Position numbers and translations under genes: made by a program. Under the pieces are notes generated by a model. The model saw only the letters and a program-made list of their open reading frames with translations. It was not told the origin of the DNA and did no database searches. This document shows, piece after piece, positions 55,468-64,000 of a DNA stretch of 64,000 nt. Source of the DNA: Acidobacteriota bacterium (GTDB taxonomy: Bacteria > Acidobacteriota > Holophagae > Holophagales > Holophagaceae). Numbering within the stretch: position 1 is the stretch's first letter; each line of letters begins with the position of its first letter. The stretch spans positions 405,831-469,830 of the forward strand of contig JACPYP010000016.1 in NCBI GenBank assembly GCA_016195985.1. Direction: 5' to 3'.

Positions 55468-56604
55468 ATGTCCATGAAAGTCGCGGCAGCCCTCCTGCTG
55501 GGCTGTCTGAGTCTCGCCGCCCAGGGCATGGAGGCCTGGGCCCGGCGGTTGGAGGCGCGGGGCGTCAGCGTGTCCGCGGGGCTGTGGGACGTGCAGACCG
55601 GCAAGGCACTCGAACGTTTCCACGACGACACGGCGCTGGTGCCCGCCAGCACCACCAAGGTGGTGAGCACCTACGCCCTGCTCAAGACGCTGAAGCCCGA
55701 CAGCACGTTTGAAACGGAAATCTGGGGGGATCTGAAGGACGGCGTCATCCACGGGAACCTGGTCTTCAAGGGCGGGGGCGATCCCTTGCTGGTGAGTGAA
55801 CGGGTGTGGTTGCTGGCTCAGACCCTCAAGAAGCAAGGCCTCCAGCGGGTGACCGGAAGCATCGTCCTGGACCAGAGCGCCTTCGACAGCCAGCGGCAAC
55901 CCCAGGGCTGGGAGAACACCACGGTGGACACCCTGCCTTCCGTGCTGGCCCTTTCCGTGAACTTCAACCGCGACGAGGCCGGGCGCCAGGCGGCGGATCC
56001 CGAGCGCCAATCCCGGGAAACCCTCCTTCAGATCCTCCAGGAAACGGGCATCGTCATTGAGGGGAAAGCGGGCCAGGGCGGGGTCCCCCGCAAGCTCCTG
56101 AGCTGGCCCTCGCCGCCTTTGCGGTCCCTGGTCATGGACATCAACAAATGGTCCAACAACTTCATGGTGGAGATGCTGGTGCGCGGCTTCGGCGGAGGCT
56201 CCTGGCCCCGGGGCGTCAAGCGCATCCAGGATTTCTACCGCGCCGGTTTCGACTTGGGGTCCGACGTGGTGCGCATCACGGACGGCTCGGGCCTGAGCAA
56301 GGACAACCGCCTTTCGGCCCGCACCCTGGCCATCATCCTGCGGGGCGCCTACCACGATTTCGAAGTGGGCCCGGAATTCGTGGCCTCCCTGAAGGTCATC
56401 GGGGGCGAGCCCTGGAAGCTCCGCATGAAGGATCCGAACCTCACCCGCCGGGTGCGGGTGAAATCGGGCCACCTCGACCGGGTGACCAGCCTCTGCGGCT
56501 ACCTGCAGACGCTGGACGGGCAGGTGCGGGTTTTCGCCATCCTGCTCAACGGCCCCAGCCAGGACGAGGACATCTGGGAGCAGGTCTCCCGGTGGGCTAA
56601 CTAG
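55468..56604 (+). CDS. dacB: PBP4-type D-alanyl-D-alanine carboxypeptidase/endopeptidase (S13)
   Basis: 378-residue periplasmic peptidoglycan hydrolase. A signal peptide (MKVAAALLLGCLSLAAQ) precedes the S-x-x-K motif STTK (S61, K64), the S-x-N motif in WSNNFM (about 228) and the K-S/T-G motif as KSG (about 331). E. coli PBP4 is about 100 residues longer; the insertion domains seem reduced here. ATG 55468 follows AAAGGAG. Confidence 0.9.
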   Translation: MSMKVAAALLLGCLSLAAQGMEAWARRLEARGVSVSAGLWDVQTGKALERFHDDTALVPASTTKVVSTYALLKTLKPDSTFETEIWGDLKDGVIHGNLVFKGGGDPLLVSERVWLLAQTLKKQGLQRVTGSIVLDQSAFDSQRQPQGWENTTVDTLPSVLALSVNFNRDEAGRQAADPERQSRETLLQILQETGIVIEGKAGQGGVPRKLLSWPSPPLRSLVMDINKWSNNFMVEMLVRGFGGGSWPRGVKRIQDFYRAGFDLGSDVVRITDGSGLSKDNRLSARTLAIILRGAYHDFEVGPEFVASLKVIGGEPWKLRMKDPNLTRRVRVKSGHLDRVTSLCGYLQTLDGQVRVFAILLNGPSQDEDIWEQVSRWAN

Positions 56605-56606
56605 GA

Positions 56607-56650
56607 TCTGTTTTCAAAGTGGATGCGGCCACACCCACTTTGAAAACAGA
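56607..56650. repeat. Long perfect inverted repeat after dacB
   Basis: TCTGTTTTCAAAGTGG (56607-56622) and CCACTTTGAAAACAGA (56635-56650) are exact complements with a 12-nt loop. It starts right after the dacB stop codon. No T-run follows. It could be a strong hairpin ending the mRNA or part of a dispersed mobile repeat. Confidence 0.75.
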
Positions 56651-56863
56651 CCCTGGGTGAGGGTTTCGTACCACGCTGCATTCAAGCCAGTGGCTCTGGT
56701 TCTTCTTGGCACCTTGGTGGTGTTCCTTGTCTTTTGAACCCAAATCCGTATCAACCCCGGAGTCCGATGAGGACAAGTGGTGGAAACCGCGGCGTCATCG
56801 GGGCGGGCAGGTTCGCAGCGGGGTGGTCATCCTGCCTTAAGAAACGGCGGCCAACCTTTCGGC

Positions 56864-57988
56864 ATGAGATGCGCCCCCCTTTTCCTGAGTCTGCTCGCAC
56901 CCATCGGCTGTTCGACGATCTCTGCTTTTAAGCCGGGCCTCACGCCTTCTCCAAGCCTCCTGTGGCAGTACAAGACCGGATCTGACGTGTATTCCTCGCC
57001 GGCCCTGGGCCGGGACGGGACGGTCTACTGCGGCAGCGACGACGGCTTCCTCTATGCCCTGACTCCAAAAGGAGCGTTGCTGTGGCGGTTCCAAGCGGGG
57101 AGCGACATCTATTCTTCCCCGGCCCTGGCAGAGGACGGCACGGTTTACTTCGGCACGAAGAAGGGCGTGTTCTGGGCCCTTCGCCCCGATGGCACCCCTC
57201 GGTGGTCTTACCGCACCGGTGGCTGGATCTGGAGTTCACCTGCCGTCGGGACCGACGGCACCGTCTATGTCGGGTCGAAGGACCGCGGACTGTACGCCTT
57301 CGCTCCCGACGGCCGCGTCAGGTGGCGTCTGGAAACCCGGAGTTGGCTCCGCTCGTCACCGTCTTTGGCCATGGATGGAACCATCTATATCGGGTCCGAC
57401 GAGGAAAAAGCCCTGCTTGCGGTGAAGCCGGACGGGACTCTGAAGTGGCGCTTCGAAACGGGAGGGTCGATTCCCGGTTCGCCGGCCATTGGCGGGGATG
57501 GAACCGCCTATGTGGGGTCCAACGACGGGTGCTGCTATGCCATCCATCCAGACGGCACAGCGAAGTGGAAGGTTCAGACCGGAGGGTGGGTTAGGTCCTC
57601 CCCCGCCATAGGCCCGGACGGCACTGTCTATGTGGGTTCGGCGGACCACCACTTGTACGCCATCGGGGCGCACGGGACGGTCCAGTGGCGTTTTCGCACG
57701 GGGAGCTGGATTCGCTCCTCCCCGCTGGTCGCCCGGGACGGGACGGTCTTCATCGGTTCAGACGATGGCTGCATCTATGCCATCCGGGCGGATGGTTCGC
57801 TGATTGAAAAATACGGATCCACGGATGCTGTCTATTCCTCGCCGGCCCTGGATCAGCGGGGCGTCTTGTACTTCGGCACCGATGACAGTCGCATCCATGC
57901 GCTCCGGGTGGGGCCGGCCCCGCTCGCGGATTCCCCATGGCCCAAGTTCCGGTGCGGTCCGGCCAATCAGGGCCGGCGCATTCCCTGA
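56864..57988 (+). CDS. PQQ-like beta-propeller lipoprotein
   Basis: 374 residues. The start ATG 56864 gives a lipoprotein-type signal (RCAPLFLSLLAPIGC). The mature part contains eight consecutive repeats of about 40 residues, each like SSPALGxDGTVYxGSxDGxLYAL followed by a GxLxWRFxTG connector. They form an eight-bladed propeller in the PQQ_2/BamB-like superfamily. Catalytic residues of PQQ dehydrogenases are not apparent, so the function may be binding or scaffold. The repeats are close to one another, suggesting recent internal duplication. Confidence 0.85.
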   Translation: MRCAPLFLSLLAPIGCSTISAFKPGLTPSPSLLWQYKTGSDVYSSPALGRDGTVYCGSDDGFLYALTPKGALLWRFQAGSDIYSSPALAEDGTVYFGTKKGVFWALRPDGTPRWSYRTGGWIWSSPAVGTDGTVYVGSKDRGLYAFAPDGRVRWRLETRSWLRSSPSLAMDGTIYIGSDEEKALLAVKPDGTLKWRFETGGSIPGSPAIGGDGTAYVGSNDGCCYAIHPDGTAKWKVQTGGWVRSSPAIGPDGTVYVGSADHHLYAIGAHGTVQWRFRTGSWIRSSPLVARDGTVFIGSDDGCIYAIRADGSLIEKYGSTDAVYSSPALDQRGVLYFGTDDSRIHALRVGPAPLADSPWPKFRCGPANQGRRIP

Positions 57989-58074
57989 TCGGATCGCGCA
58001 CGCGCCAAACGTGGGGCGTCTGGCCAATTATTGATCTTCGCCGGGCCGTGACGATAAGAGGTTGAGGAGAATCC

Positions 58075-58446
58075 ATGCCTCGAATCGCCATTGTGGACGA
58101 CAGCCGGCTGGTCCGCGCCTTCGCAGCCGGAGCCCTGCGGGCCAAGGGCTACGAAACGGTGGAGGTGGAGCCCACCTCGCTCTTCGAGGTGCTGAAGAAG
58201 CTGCGGGAGTCTTCGGTGGACCTGCTGCTGGTGGATTTCCTCATGCCCGAATGCCCCGGGGAAAGCCTGGTGCGGGCCGTGCGCGAGGATGCGGCGCTGC
58301 GGGACCTGCCCATCCTGGTGGTTTCCGCCCACCGGGACGACCACCTGCTGCAGAGCATGCAGCAGGTGGGCATTTCCGGGTTCCTGCTCAAGCCCGTGGA
58401 CGCGGCGACGCTGGCGGCGAAGGTGGCGGAGGCCATCGAGGCCTGA
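58075..58446 (+). CDS. Stand-alone CheY-like response regulator receiver
   Basis: 123 residues, a single receiver domain. Phosphorylation site D54 (LLLVDFLMP), acidic pair D8/D9, S84 as the conserved hydroxyl residue and K106 (LLKP). No output domain. Either it acts on a motor-like partner as CheY does, or it is a phosphate relay for one of the orphan kinases nearby. Start at ATG 58075. Confidence 0.93.
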   Translation: MPRIAIVDDSRLVRAFAAGALRAKGYETVEVEPTSLFEVLKKLRESSVDLLLVDFLMPECPGESLVRAVREDAALRDLPILVVSAHRDDHLLQSMQQVGISGFLLKPVDAATLAAKVAEAIEA

Positions 58447-58466
58447 GGTGCTCGTAGACTGGTTCC

Positions 58467-59348
58467 ATGATCATTCACAAGACGCCGGATCCCCGTGGGC
58501 TGGCTTCCCTCATTCTCGGTGCCTCGCTCCTGGGTTTCGCGGCCATGCTGGTGCGCTGGGCCGCCCCCGCGGGGCCGCTGGCCGTGGGCTTCTACCGCAT
58601 GGCCTTCGCGCTGCCCTTCGTGGCCCTGATGGCCCGCGGGACGGGGAGGCCAGGCACCGGCCGCGCCCGTTTCTGGGCCCTGGCCGCGGGCGCCTGTTTC
58701 GTGCTGGACCTCTGGATGTGGCATACGGCCCTGCACCACACCAGCGCCGCCAACGCCACGCTGCTGGTGACCCTGGCGCCCATCTGGGTGGCCGTGGTGT
58801 CCGTGCTCTGGCTGGGGGCCCGGCTCCGCCGCCGCTTCTGGACGGGCATGCTGCTGGCCCTGGCCGGGGCCCTGGTGCTGGGCCTCGCCAAGGGGGCCCG
58901 CTGGGGCACGGGCCTGGGCGAACTGCTGGGGGCCCTGGCTTCCCTGGCCTACGGCGCCTTCACCCTGGCCCTGGGCCGGGCCCGGCGCGAGCTCAGCGCC
59001 CCCGAGGCCCTCTTCTGGGTGGTGCTCTGCTGCACGGCACTCTTCGGGGCCCTGGGCCTCCTCCAGGGTGAAGCCTTCCTGGGCTACCCGGCGCGTTCCT
59101 GGTGGGCCCTCCTGGCCCTGGGCGTGGGCATCCAAGTGGTGGCCTGGTGGTTCATCACCTGGGGCATGGGCCATGTCTCCACCAACCTGGGCGCCATGGG
59201 CCTCATGACCCAGCCCGTGGCCACGGTGGTGCTCGGGTGGCTGCTGCTTTCCGAGCCCTTGCGCCCCCTCCAAGGCGTGGGCACGTTGCTGGTGCTGGCG
59301 GGCGTGACCCTGTGCGCCTTCGCGCCGCCGGTGCCGGAAAGACCCTAA
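58467..59348 (+). CDS. EamA-family (DMT superfamily) permease
   Basis: 293 residues with ten predicted transmembrane helices arranged as two EamA repeats (about 10-140 and 150-285). Typical motifs are FYRMAFALPFVAL, HHTSAANATLLVTLAPIWVA and WGMGHVSTNLGAMGLMTQPVATVVLGWLLLSEPL (start of repeat 2's end, in segments). Exports small metabolites in relatives; substrate unknown here. Confidence 0.9.
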   Translation: MIIHKTPDPRGLASLILGASLLGFAAMLVRWAAPAGPLAVGFYRMAFALPFVALMARGTGRPGTGRARFWALAAGACFVLDLWMWHTALHHTSAANATLLVTLAPIWVAVVSVLWLGARLRRRFWTGMLLALAGALVLGLAKGARWGTGLGELLGALASLAYGAFTLALGRARRELSAPEALFWVVLCCTALFGALGLLQGEAFLGYPARSWWALLALGVGIQVVAWWFITWGMGHVSTNLGAMGLMTQPVATVVLGWLLLSEPLRPLQGVGTLLVLAGVTLCAFAPPVPERP

Positions 59349-59418
59349 GCGTTCAGCGGCAACACCACCGTCACCGTTCTGTCCCCGTCCCGATTCCGTC
59401 TTCTGCCACGGTGTTTCC

Positions 59419-60735
59419 ATGTTCCGCCGCCGCTTTCTTGTTCCCCTCCTGCTCTTGGCTGGTTCCACCCCCTTATTAATGGCCCAGGAGGCCGAGGGCT
59501 GGAGCCTGCACGGCCAGGCCACGGTGGTCACCCAATCCCTGAGCCGCTTCTCTTCGCCCTACGTGGGCGAGCACAGCCTGCGGCCCGGCCCCGAACGCGC
59601 GACCTCCTTCACCACCACGCTCATGGCGGGATGGCGGCCCTGGACGGGCGCCGAGATGTACGTGGATGCCGAAGGCGCGGCGGGCAAGGGGGTCGGCCGT
59701 GTCCTGGGTCTGGCGGGCGCAGCCAATGGCGAGACCTACCGGGTGGGGAGCACCGACTTCAGGGCCGCGGTGGCGCGGGTGTGGATCAAACAGACTTTCG
59801 ACCTGGGTGGCCCAGCTCAGAACCAGACTCAAAAGGTGGAGGCCGACGCCCATCAGCTGGGCGGGTCCCGGGCCGCGCGGCGGCTGGTGATTCATGTGGG
59901 CAAGCTCAGTGTGATGGATATCTTCGATGCCAACGCCCTGGCCCACGATCCCCGTTCCCAGTTCCTCAACTGGACGCTGATGGGCCACGGCGCCTGGGAT
60001 TACCCGGCCGATACGCGGGGCTACACTTGGGGCTATGCCGCCGAGCTGTACTGGGATGACTGGGCGCTGCGGCACGGCCGCTTCGCCGAACCGCTCGAGG
60101 CCAACCAGCTCGAGATGGATCACGGCTTCGCCCGCGCCCATGGCGACGTGGTGGAGCTGGAGCATGGCCACAGCCTGGGGGGCCGGGCAGGGGCCGTGCG
60201 GCTCATGGCCTTCCGCAACACCACCCGCATGGGCGATTACCGGCAGAGCCTGGCTGAAAGGCCGCTGGATCCGGATGTGGCTTCCACGCGCGCCTACGGG
60301 CGCGCCAAACGAGGCTGGGGCCTCAATCTGGAACAGGCGCTCACGGCGGATCTGGGCGCCTTTGCCCGATGGAGCTGGAGCGACGGCCGCACAGAATCCT
60401 GGGCCTTCACGGAGGCGGATCGGTCCGCCTCGGCGGGGTTCACTCTGAAGGGAACGGCCTGGCAGCGAACCCAAGACCGCGTGGGCCTGGCCTATGTCCA
60501 GAACGGCCTGAGCCCCGATCATGAAGCCTATCTGGCCGCCGGAGGCTTGGGGTTCCTGCTGGGCGACGGCCGCCTGAGCTACGGCCCCGAGCGCATCGCC
60601 GAGGGCTATTACGCCCTGGCCCTGGGGCGGTATGTCACCGCCGCGGTGGATGTCCAGCGCATCTGGAATCCCGGCTACAACCGTGATCGCGGGCCTGCTG
60701 GCCTCTTCGCCCTGAGGCTGCACGCGCAGTTCTGA
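59419..60735 (+). CDS. OprB-like carbohydrate porin
   Basis: 438-residue outer-membrane beta-barrel. Signal peptide MFRRRFLVPLLLLAGSTPL with cleavage near AQ (about 22). Alternating short amphipathic strands are followed by the terminal aromatic LHAQF, the usual C-terminal signal of outer-membrane proteins. GKLSVMDIFDANALAHDPRSQFLNW is the typical OprB-family block (positions about 159-183). It probably lets sugars cross the outer membrane. Plus-strand, before the pectate-lyase-like gene. Confidence 0.86.
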   Translation: MFRRRFLVPLLLLAGSTPLLMAQEAEGWSLHGQATVVTQSLSRFSSPYVGEHSLRPGPERATSFTTTLMAGWRPWTGAEMYVDAEGAAGKGVGRVLGLAGAANGETYRVGSTDFRAAVARVWIKQTFDLGGPAQNQTQKVEADAHQLGGSRAARRLVIHVGKLSVMDIFDANALAHDPRSQFLNWTLMGHGAWDYPADTRGYTWGYAAELYWDDWALRHGRFAEPLEANQLEMDHGFARAHGDVVELEHGHSLGGRAGAVRLMAFRNTTRMGDYRQSLAERPLDPDVASTRAYGRAKRGWGLNLEQALTADLGAFARWSWSDGRTESWAFTEADRSASAGFTLKGTAWQRTQDRVGLAYVQNGLSPDHEAYLAAGGLGFLLGDGRLSYGPERIAEGYYALALGRYVTAAVDVQRIWNPGYNRDRGPAGLFALRLHAQF

Positions 60736-60751
60736 ACGGCCCGGTTCAGAA
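60730..60751. terminator. Hairpin at the porin stop codon
   Basis: TTCTGAAC (60730-60737) and GTTCAGAA (60744-60751) form an 8-bp stem overlapping the TGA stop. No T-run follows, so termination efficiency is uncertain. Confidence 0.4.
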
Positions 60752-60769
60752 TCACGACTTAGTGCTGGG

Positions 60770-60800
60770 ACGGATCCAAATCCTAGAATACGGATCCAAA
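60770..60800. repeat. Direct repeat ACGGATCCAAA upstream of the secreted lyase gene
   Basis: ACGGATCCAAA occurs twice with 20-bp period (60770-60780, 60790-60800), and GATCCAAACG follows at 60838. Two-turn spacing on the same helix face would fit cooperative binding of an activator about 130 bp before the start codon at 60931. Function not established. Confidence 0.45.
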
Positions 60801-60930
60801 ATCCAGACTCGCTGGTAATGAATGTCCATCGAATTTTGATCCAAACGTTGCCGCTGAAGCGTTAACGAACGTCACAGACGCCGATTTTTTCTCGGCACCT
60901 CCGTTGCCTTATAGGACCACGGAGGGATTT

Positions 60931-63900
60931 ATGCGAATGGGACGATGTCTTGCCTCGCTTCAGGGACTGGCTCTTTCGGGGATGATGGTCCTGACCGCGG
61001 CGCCCACGGGCACCATCAAGGCCAGCACCACGGCCCCACCCTACGGGGCCACGAATGTGACCGTCACGCCGACCTTCTCGGGCGGCACGGCCATGGTGGG
61101 CACCAGCCAGGGCGGGCGCGACATCAGCGCCAGCGCCGCGTCCGGCGTGGCCATCCCGGTGCCTCCGGCTGGATTCAGGCCCGCGGGTTCGAACCAGGTC
61201 TTCCAGTCCTTCGGTCAGTACGTGGCCAGCAAGGGGACCTACTCCCAATCCGTCAAGACCGGCGCCTCCACCACGCTCCTGTCCTTCATCAGCGCCTTCA
61301 AGGCGGGCCCTGCGGCTTCGCTCCGCAGCAGCGCCGCCTTCGGCGTATCCAAGGCCACGGGCATCTCCGTGGCCTTGGGCGATCTCATTGTGGTGACTTC
61401 AGCCCGGGGCGCCGGGCTTGCTTCCGTGTCCGTTTCGGACAACGCCAGCGGCGGCTCGAATGTGTACAGCCAGGTGGGAAGCGTCTTCGAGGCGGTGCAC
61501 TACAATGCCTTGTTCCAGCACTGCGCCATTGCCAAGGCCGCAGGAACCCTCACCATCACCGCGTCGCTCCTGGGCGACAATTACGATGACGGCTGCATGG
61601 TGCACGTGATCTCCGGAACCACGGGGACCCTGTCCACCGTTCTCGACGCCCGCTCGGCCGTGGCTGACAGCGCCGACGCCACCAGCCACGTGAACGCCGG
61701 CCCCGCGACCGCGAACGCCAGCGACTTCATCCTCTCCGTGTGGTGCGACCAGCCCAATGCTGGAACGATCACCTCGGCCTCGCCTGCCACGGGCGGCGCC
61801 TTCGTGGCCACGCAGACCTACTGGCTGCGGGTGACGGACATCTCGGGCGTGTTCGTGGATTCGAGTGTGACCATCACGCCCCAGCAGGCGGCGGCGGTCA
61901 GCGTGGCCCTGACTCCCGGCACGGCCCAGATAACCGGAGGCCAATCCGCTTCCTTCACGGCCGCTGTCTCGGGATCCGCCAACACGGCGGTCACCTGGAA
62001 GGTGGATGGCGTCGCCAACGGCAACGCCACCGTGGGCACCGTCACGGGCTCCGGGAACACCGTCACCTACACGGCCCCCGCGGCGGCGGGCAGCCACAGC
62101 CTGAGCGCCACGAGCGCGGCAGATCCGGCCAAATCCGCCACTTCGGCCTTGACCGTGGTGGCCGCCCCCGTCGCCAAGAGCCTGGTAGCCGCCAGCGCCA
62201 CCGTCGCTTCCGGCAGCGGCACGGCCCTCACGCCGACCTTCTCCGGCGGAATGGCCAAGCTCGGCAGCGCCGGGCCCGGATCTTCCGACCTCAGCGCCTC
62301 CGCTGTCTCAGGCACTCCGATCAGCACGGGCGCTCTGTTCGCCACGAAGACCTACACCCTGACCGTGACCAACGCCGCCGGGGTCCAGGCCACCACGGCC
62401 TGCACCGTCACCGTGGCGCCGGCTCCCACCGCCAGCCTTGCCGCGAGCACCACGACGCCCGTCTACGGCGCCACGAACGTGACCATCACGCCCACCTTCG
62501 CCGGAGGAACGGCCGTCGTGGGCACCAGCCAGGGAGGCCGCGACATCAGCGCGAGCCCAGTCTCGGGCCTGGCCATCCCAGTGACCAAGAGCGGCTTCGT
62601 TCCCACCGGTTCGAATCAGATCTTCCATGCCTACAGCCAGCAGGCCGCCAGCGCGGGCGTCTACGCCCAGACTGTCACCACGCCCGACGCGACCACCCTG
62701 CTTTCGTTTATGAGCGCCTTCCGAGCGGGGGCCACGGCCACCGTCCGCAGCGCCACCGCCTTTGATACCGCCAAGGCCACGGGCCTCTACGTGGTTGCGG
62801 GGGATCTTATCGTCGTGACTTCCGCCCGGGGAGCCGGCCTCGTCCCAGTGACCGTGACCGACAATGCCAGCGGCGGGTCGAACAGTTATGCCCAAGTGGG
62901 CAGCGGTCTCTTCGAATCCGTGCACTACAACGCCCTGTTCCAGCATTACGCCATCGCCAAGGGTACCGGGACCCTGACGATCACCACGTCCCTCCTGGGC
63001 GACAGCTACGATGACGGCTGCCTGGTCCACGTGATCTCAGGCATCTCCGGCACCCTGACCACGGTCCTGGACGGCCGGTCCCTGGTGGCCGATGCCGCCG
63101 ACGCCACCAGCCATGCGAATGCGGGGGCGACGGCCGCGAACGCCAATGACTTCATCCTCTCCGTGTGGTGCGACCAGCCCGTCGCCGGGGCCGTCAATGC
63201 GACGTCCACGGGCAGCGGTTTCACCTCCACGCAGACCTACTGGCTGCGCGTGACGAGCCCGCTCGGGGCCATCGCGGATTCCAGCGTGACGATCACCCCG
63301 CAAGGGCCCTCGGCGACCATCAGCTCCGTTTCGGTGAATCCTTCGGGCTTGGGCCTCAATGCGGGCACGCAGAACCAGTTCAGCGCGACCGTGACGGGCA
63401 CCGGTTCCTACAACTCCGCCACCACCTGGTCCGCCCAGCGGGGCAGCGTCACGGCCGCGGGCCTCTACACGGCCCCCGCCGCCAGCGGCACTGACGTGGT
63501 GACGGTCAAGAGCGTCCAGGATCCCACCAAGTCCGCCTCGGCGACCATTACGGTGATCACCTCCGACCCGGTGCCTCCCACCATCACCGGTGTCACGATC
63601 AGCCCCGTCTCCCTGACCTTGACGGGCGGCAGTCAGAAACAGTTCACCGCGGTCGTGTCGGGCACCGGGAGCTACAACACCAGTGTCACCTGGACGGCCC
63701 AGTACGGCAGCATCGACAGCACCGGCCTCTACACGGCACCCGCCAGCGGCACCGATGTGGTCACTGCCAGCGCCATTGGCGCCGCCATCAGCGCCGCTGC
63801 GAGTGTGACTGTGAACGCGGTCGGATCCACGGCCTACCCGGGATTCGGCTACCAGACCACCGGCGGCCTGGGCAAGACGACGGTCCATGTGACCAACCTC

Positions 63901-64000
63901 AACGATTCGGGAACCGGCAGCTTCCGCGCGGCGCTCGGCTCGAACCGCACCATCGTCTTCGACGTGGGCGGGACGATCTCGCTCACCTCGGCGAACATCG
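60931..64000 (+). CDS. Giant secreted modular protein with pectate-lyase-like C-terminal start, truncated by the window
   Basis: At least 1023 residues from ATG 60931 (GGAGGG ribosome site); the 3' end is outside. A signal-peptide-like start (LASLQGLALSGMMVLTAA) is followed by module A1 (about 30-311), Ig-like beta modules (about 315-500), module A2 (about 503-790) that repeats A1, two Ig/BIG-like modules (about 795-965), and finally VTNLNDSGTGSFRAAL...RTIVFDVGGTISL. That last part matches the first rungs of PL1-type pectate lyases. Likely an exported, possibly cell-surface polysaccharide lyase. The modules may be adhesive or carbohydrate-binding. Confidence 0.82.
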   Translation, partial: MRMGRCLASLQGLALSGMMVLTAAPTGTIKASTTAPPYGATNVTVTPTFSGGTAMVGTSQGGRDISASAASGVAIPVPPAGFRPAGSNQVFQSFGQYVASKGTYSQSVKTGASTTLLSFISAFKAGPAASLRSSAAFGVSKATGISVALGDLIVVTSARGAGLASVSVSDNASGGSNVYSQVGSVFEAVHYNALFQHCAIAKAAGTLTITASLLGDNYDDGCMVHVISGTTGTLSTVLDARSAVADSADATSHVNAGPATANASDFILSVWCDQPNAGTITSASPATGGAFVATQTYWLRVTDISGVFVDSSVTITPQQAAAVSVALTPGTAQITGGQSASFTAAVSGSANTAVTWKVDGVANGNATVGTVTGSGNTVTYTAPAAAGSHSLSATSAADPAKSATSALTVVAAPVAKSLVAASATVASGSGTALTPTFSGGMAKLGSAGPGSSDLSASAVSGTPISTGALFATKTYTLTVTNAAGVQATTACTVTVAPAPTASLAASTTTPVYGATNVTITPTFAGGTAVVGTSQGGRDISASPVSGLAIPVTKSGFVPTGSNQIFHAYSQQAASAGVYAQTVTTPDATTLLSFMSAFRAGATATVRSATAFDTAKATGLYVVAGDLIVVTSARGAGLVPVTVTDNASGGSNSYAQVGSGLFESVHYNALFQHYAIAKGTGTLTITTSLLGDSYDDGCLVHVISGISGTLTTVLDGRSLVADAADATSHANAGATAANANDFILSVWCDQPVAGAVNATSTGSGFTSTQTYWLRVTSPLGAIADSSVTITPQGPSATISSVSVNPSGLGLNAGTQNQFSATVTGTGSYNSATTWSAQRGSVTAAGLYTAPAASGTDVVTVKSVQDPTKSASATITVITSDPVPPTITGVTISPVSLTLTGGSQKQFTAVVSGTGSYNTSVTWTAQYGSIDSTGLYTAPASGTDVVTASAIGAAISAAASVTVNAVGSTAYPGFGYQTTGGLGKTTVHVTNLNDSGTGSFRAALGSNRTIVFDVGGTISLTSANI

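Noticed and set aside
1..64000. CRISPR arrays, rRNA genes, phage structural genes, insertion sequences
   Set aside because: No regularly spaced direct repeats, rRNA motifs, transposase DDE/Y motifs or phage head/tail genes were seen.

Overview
The window is mostly very GC-rich, tightly packed bacterial chromosome with strong GC bias at third codon positions. Ribosome binding sites are of the AGGAG type, start/stop overlaps of 4 to 11 nt are common, and there is an outer-membrane porin, a pseudopilin-like protein and many chemotaxis and two-component proteins. This points to a motile or surface-active Gram-negative soil or sediment bacterium. The gene content reminds me of Holophagae (Acidobacteriota, for example Geothrix relatives), but that assignment is inference from memory.

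Left arm (1-16.8 kb): a minus-strand L-arabinose operon araD-araB-araA-Na+/sugar symporter, a SemiSWEET-type sugar carrier, and a complete trans-4-hydroxy-L-proline catabolic operon (2-epimerase, three-subunit D-hydroxyproline dehydrogenase, DHDPS-family deaminase, alpha-ketoglutarate semialdehyde dehydrogenase). A divergent PAS-AraC regulator follows. Next come transketolase and an M61 peptidase. The ara operon and transketolase share an almost identical palindromic site: a 19-bp perfect palindrome overlaps the predicted ara transcription start, and a near copy lies upstream of tkt. This suggests one pentose regulon.

Middle (16.7-36.4 kb): an accessory region ending at a tRNA-Ser(CGA). It holds three methyl-accepting chemotaxis proteins, a hybrid histidine kinase, a FIST-kinase-MCP operon, a kinase remnant, a large propeller sensor, and integron-type gene cassettes. 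The cassettes sit on the minus strand and are separated by attC sites of about 108-120 bp. They encode BrnT/BrnA toxin-antitoxin, a PIN-like protein, small unknown proteins, and (14 kb away) an acetyltransferase and a DUF6191-like protein. No integron integrase is present, so this looks like a cluster of attC sites without an integrase. Cassette genes and the propeller gene are visibly AT-richer than the backbone.

Right arm (36.5-64 kb): backbone genes resume. They include a DUF2891 protein, a membrane diguanylate cyclase with a C-terminal hemerythrin domain, tadA, and a TetR/saccharopine-dehydrogenase-like pair with two mirrored operators. carA-carB follow, behind a leader with an intrinsic terminator. 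Then come PAS kinases, a CoA-binding protein, a zeta-toxin-like kinase overlapping a small ORF, a FabD-like acyltransferase, an HD-GYP protein, a pseudopilin, a PBP4-type peptidase, a PQQ-propeller lipoprotein, a CheY-like receiver, an EamA transporter and a carbohydrate porin. The window ends inside a giant secreted protein with a 285-residue internal duplication, Ig-like modules and the beginning of a pectate-lyase-like domain.

Taken together, the arabinose operon, symporter, porin and pectate-lyase-like protein suggest a lifestyle of degrading pectin and arabinan from plant cell walls. The hydroxyproline operon would fit use of hydroxyproline-rich plant glycoproteins or collagen.
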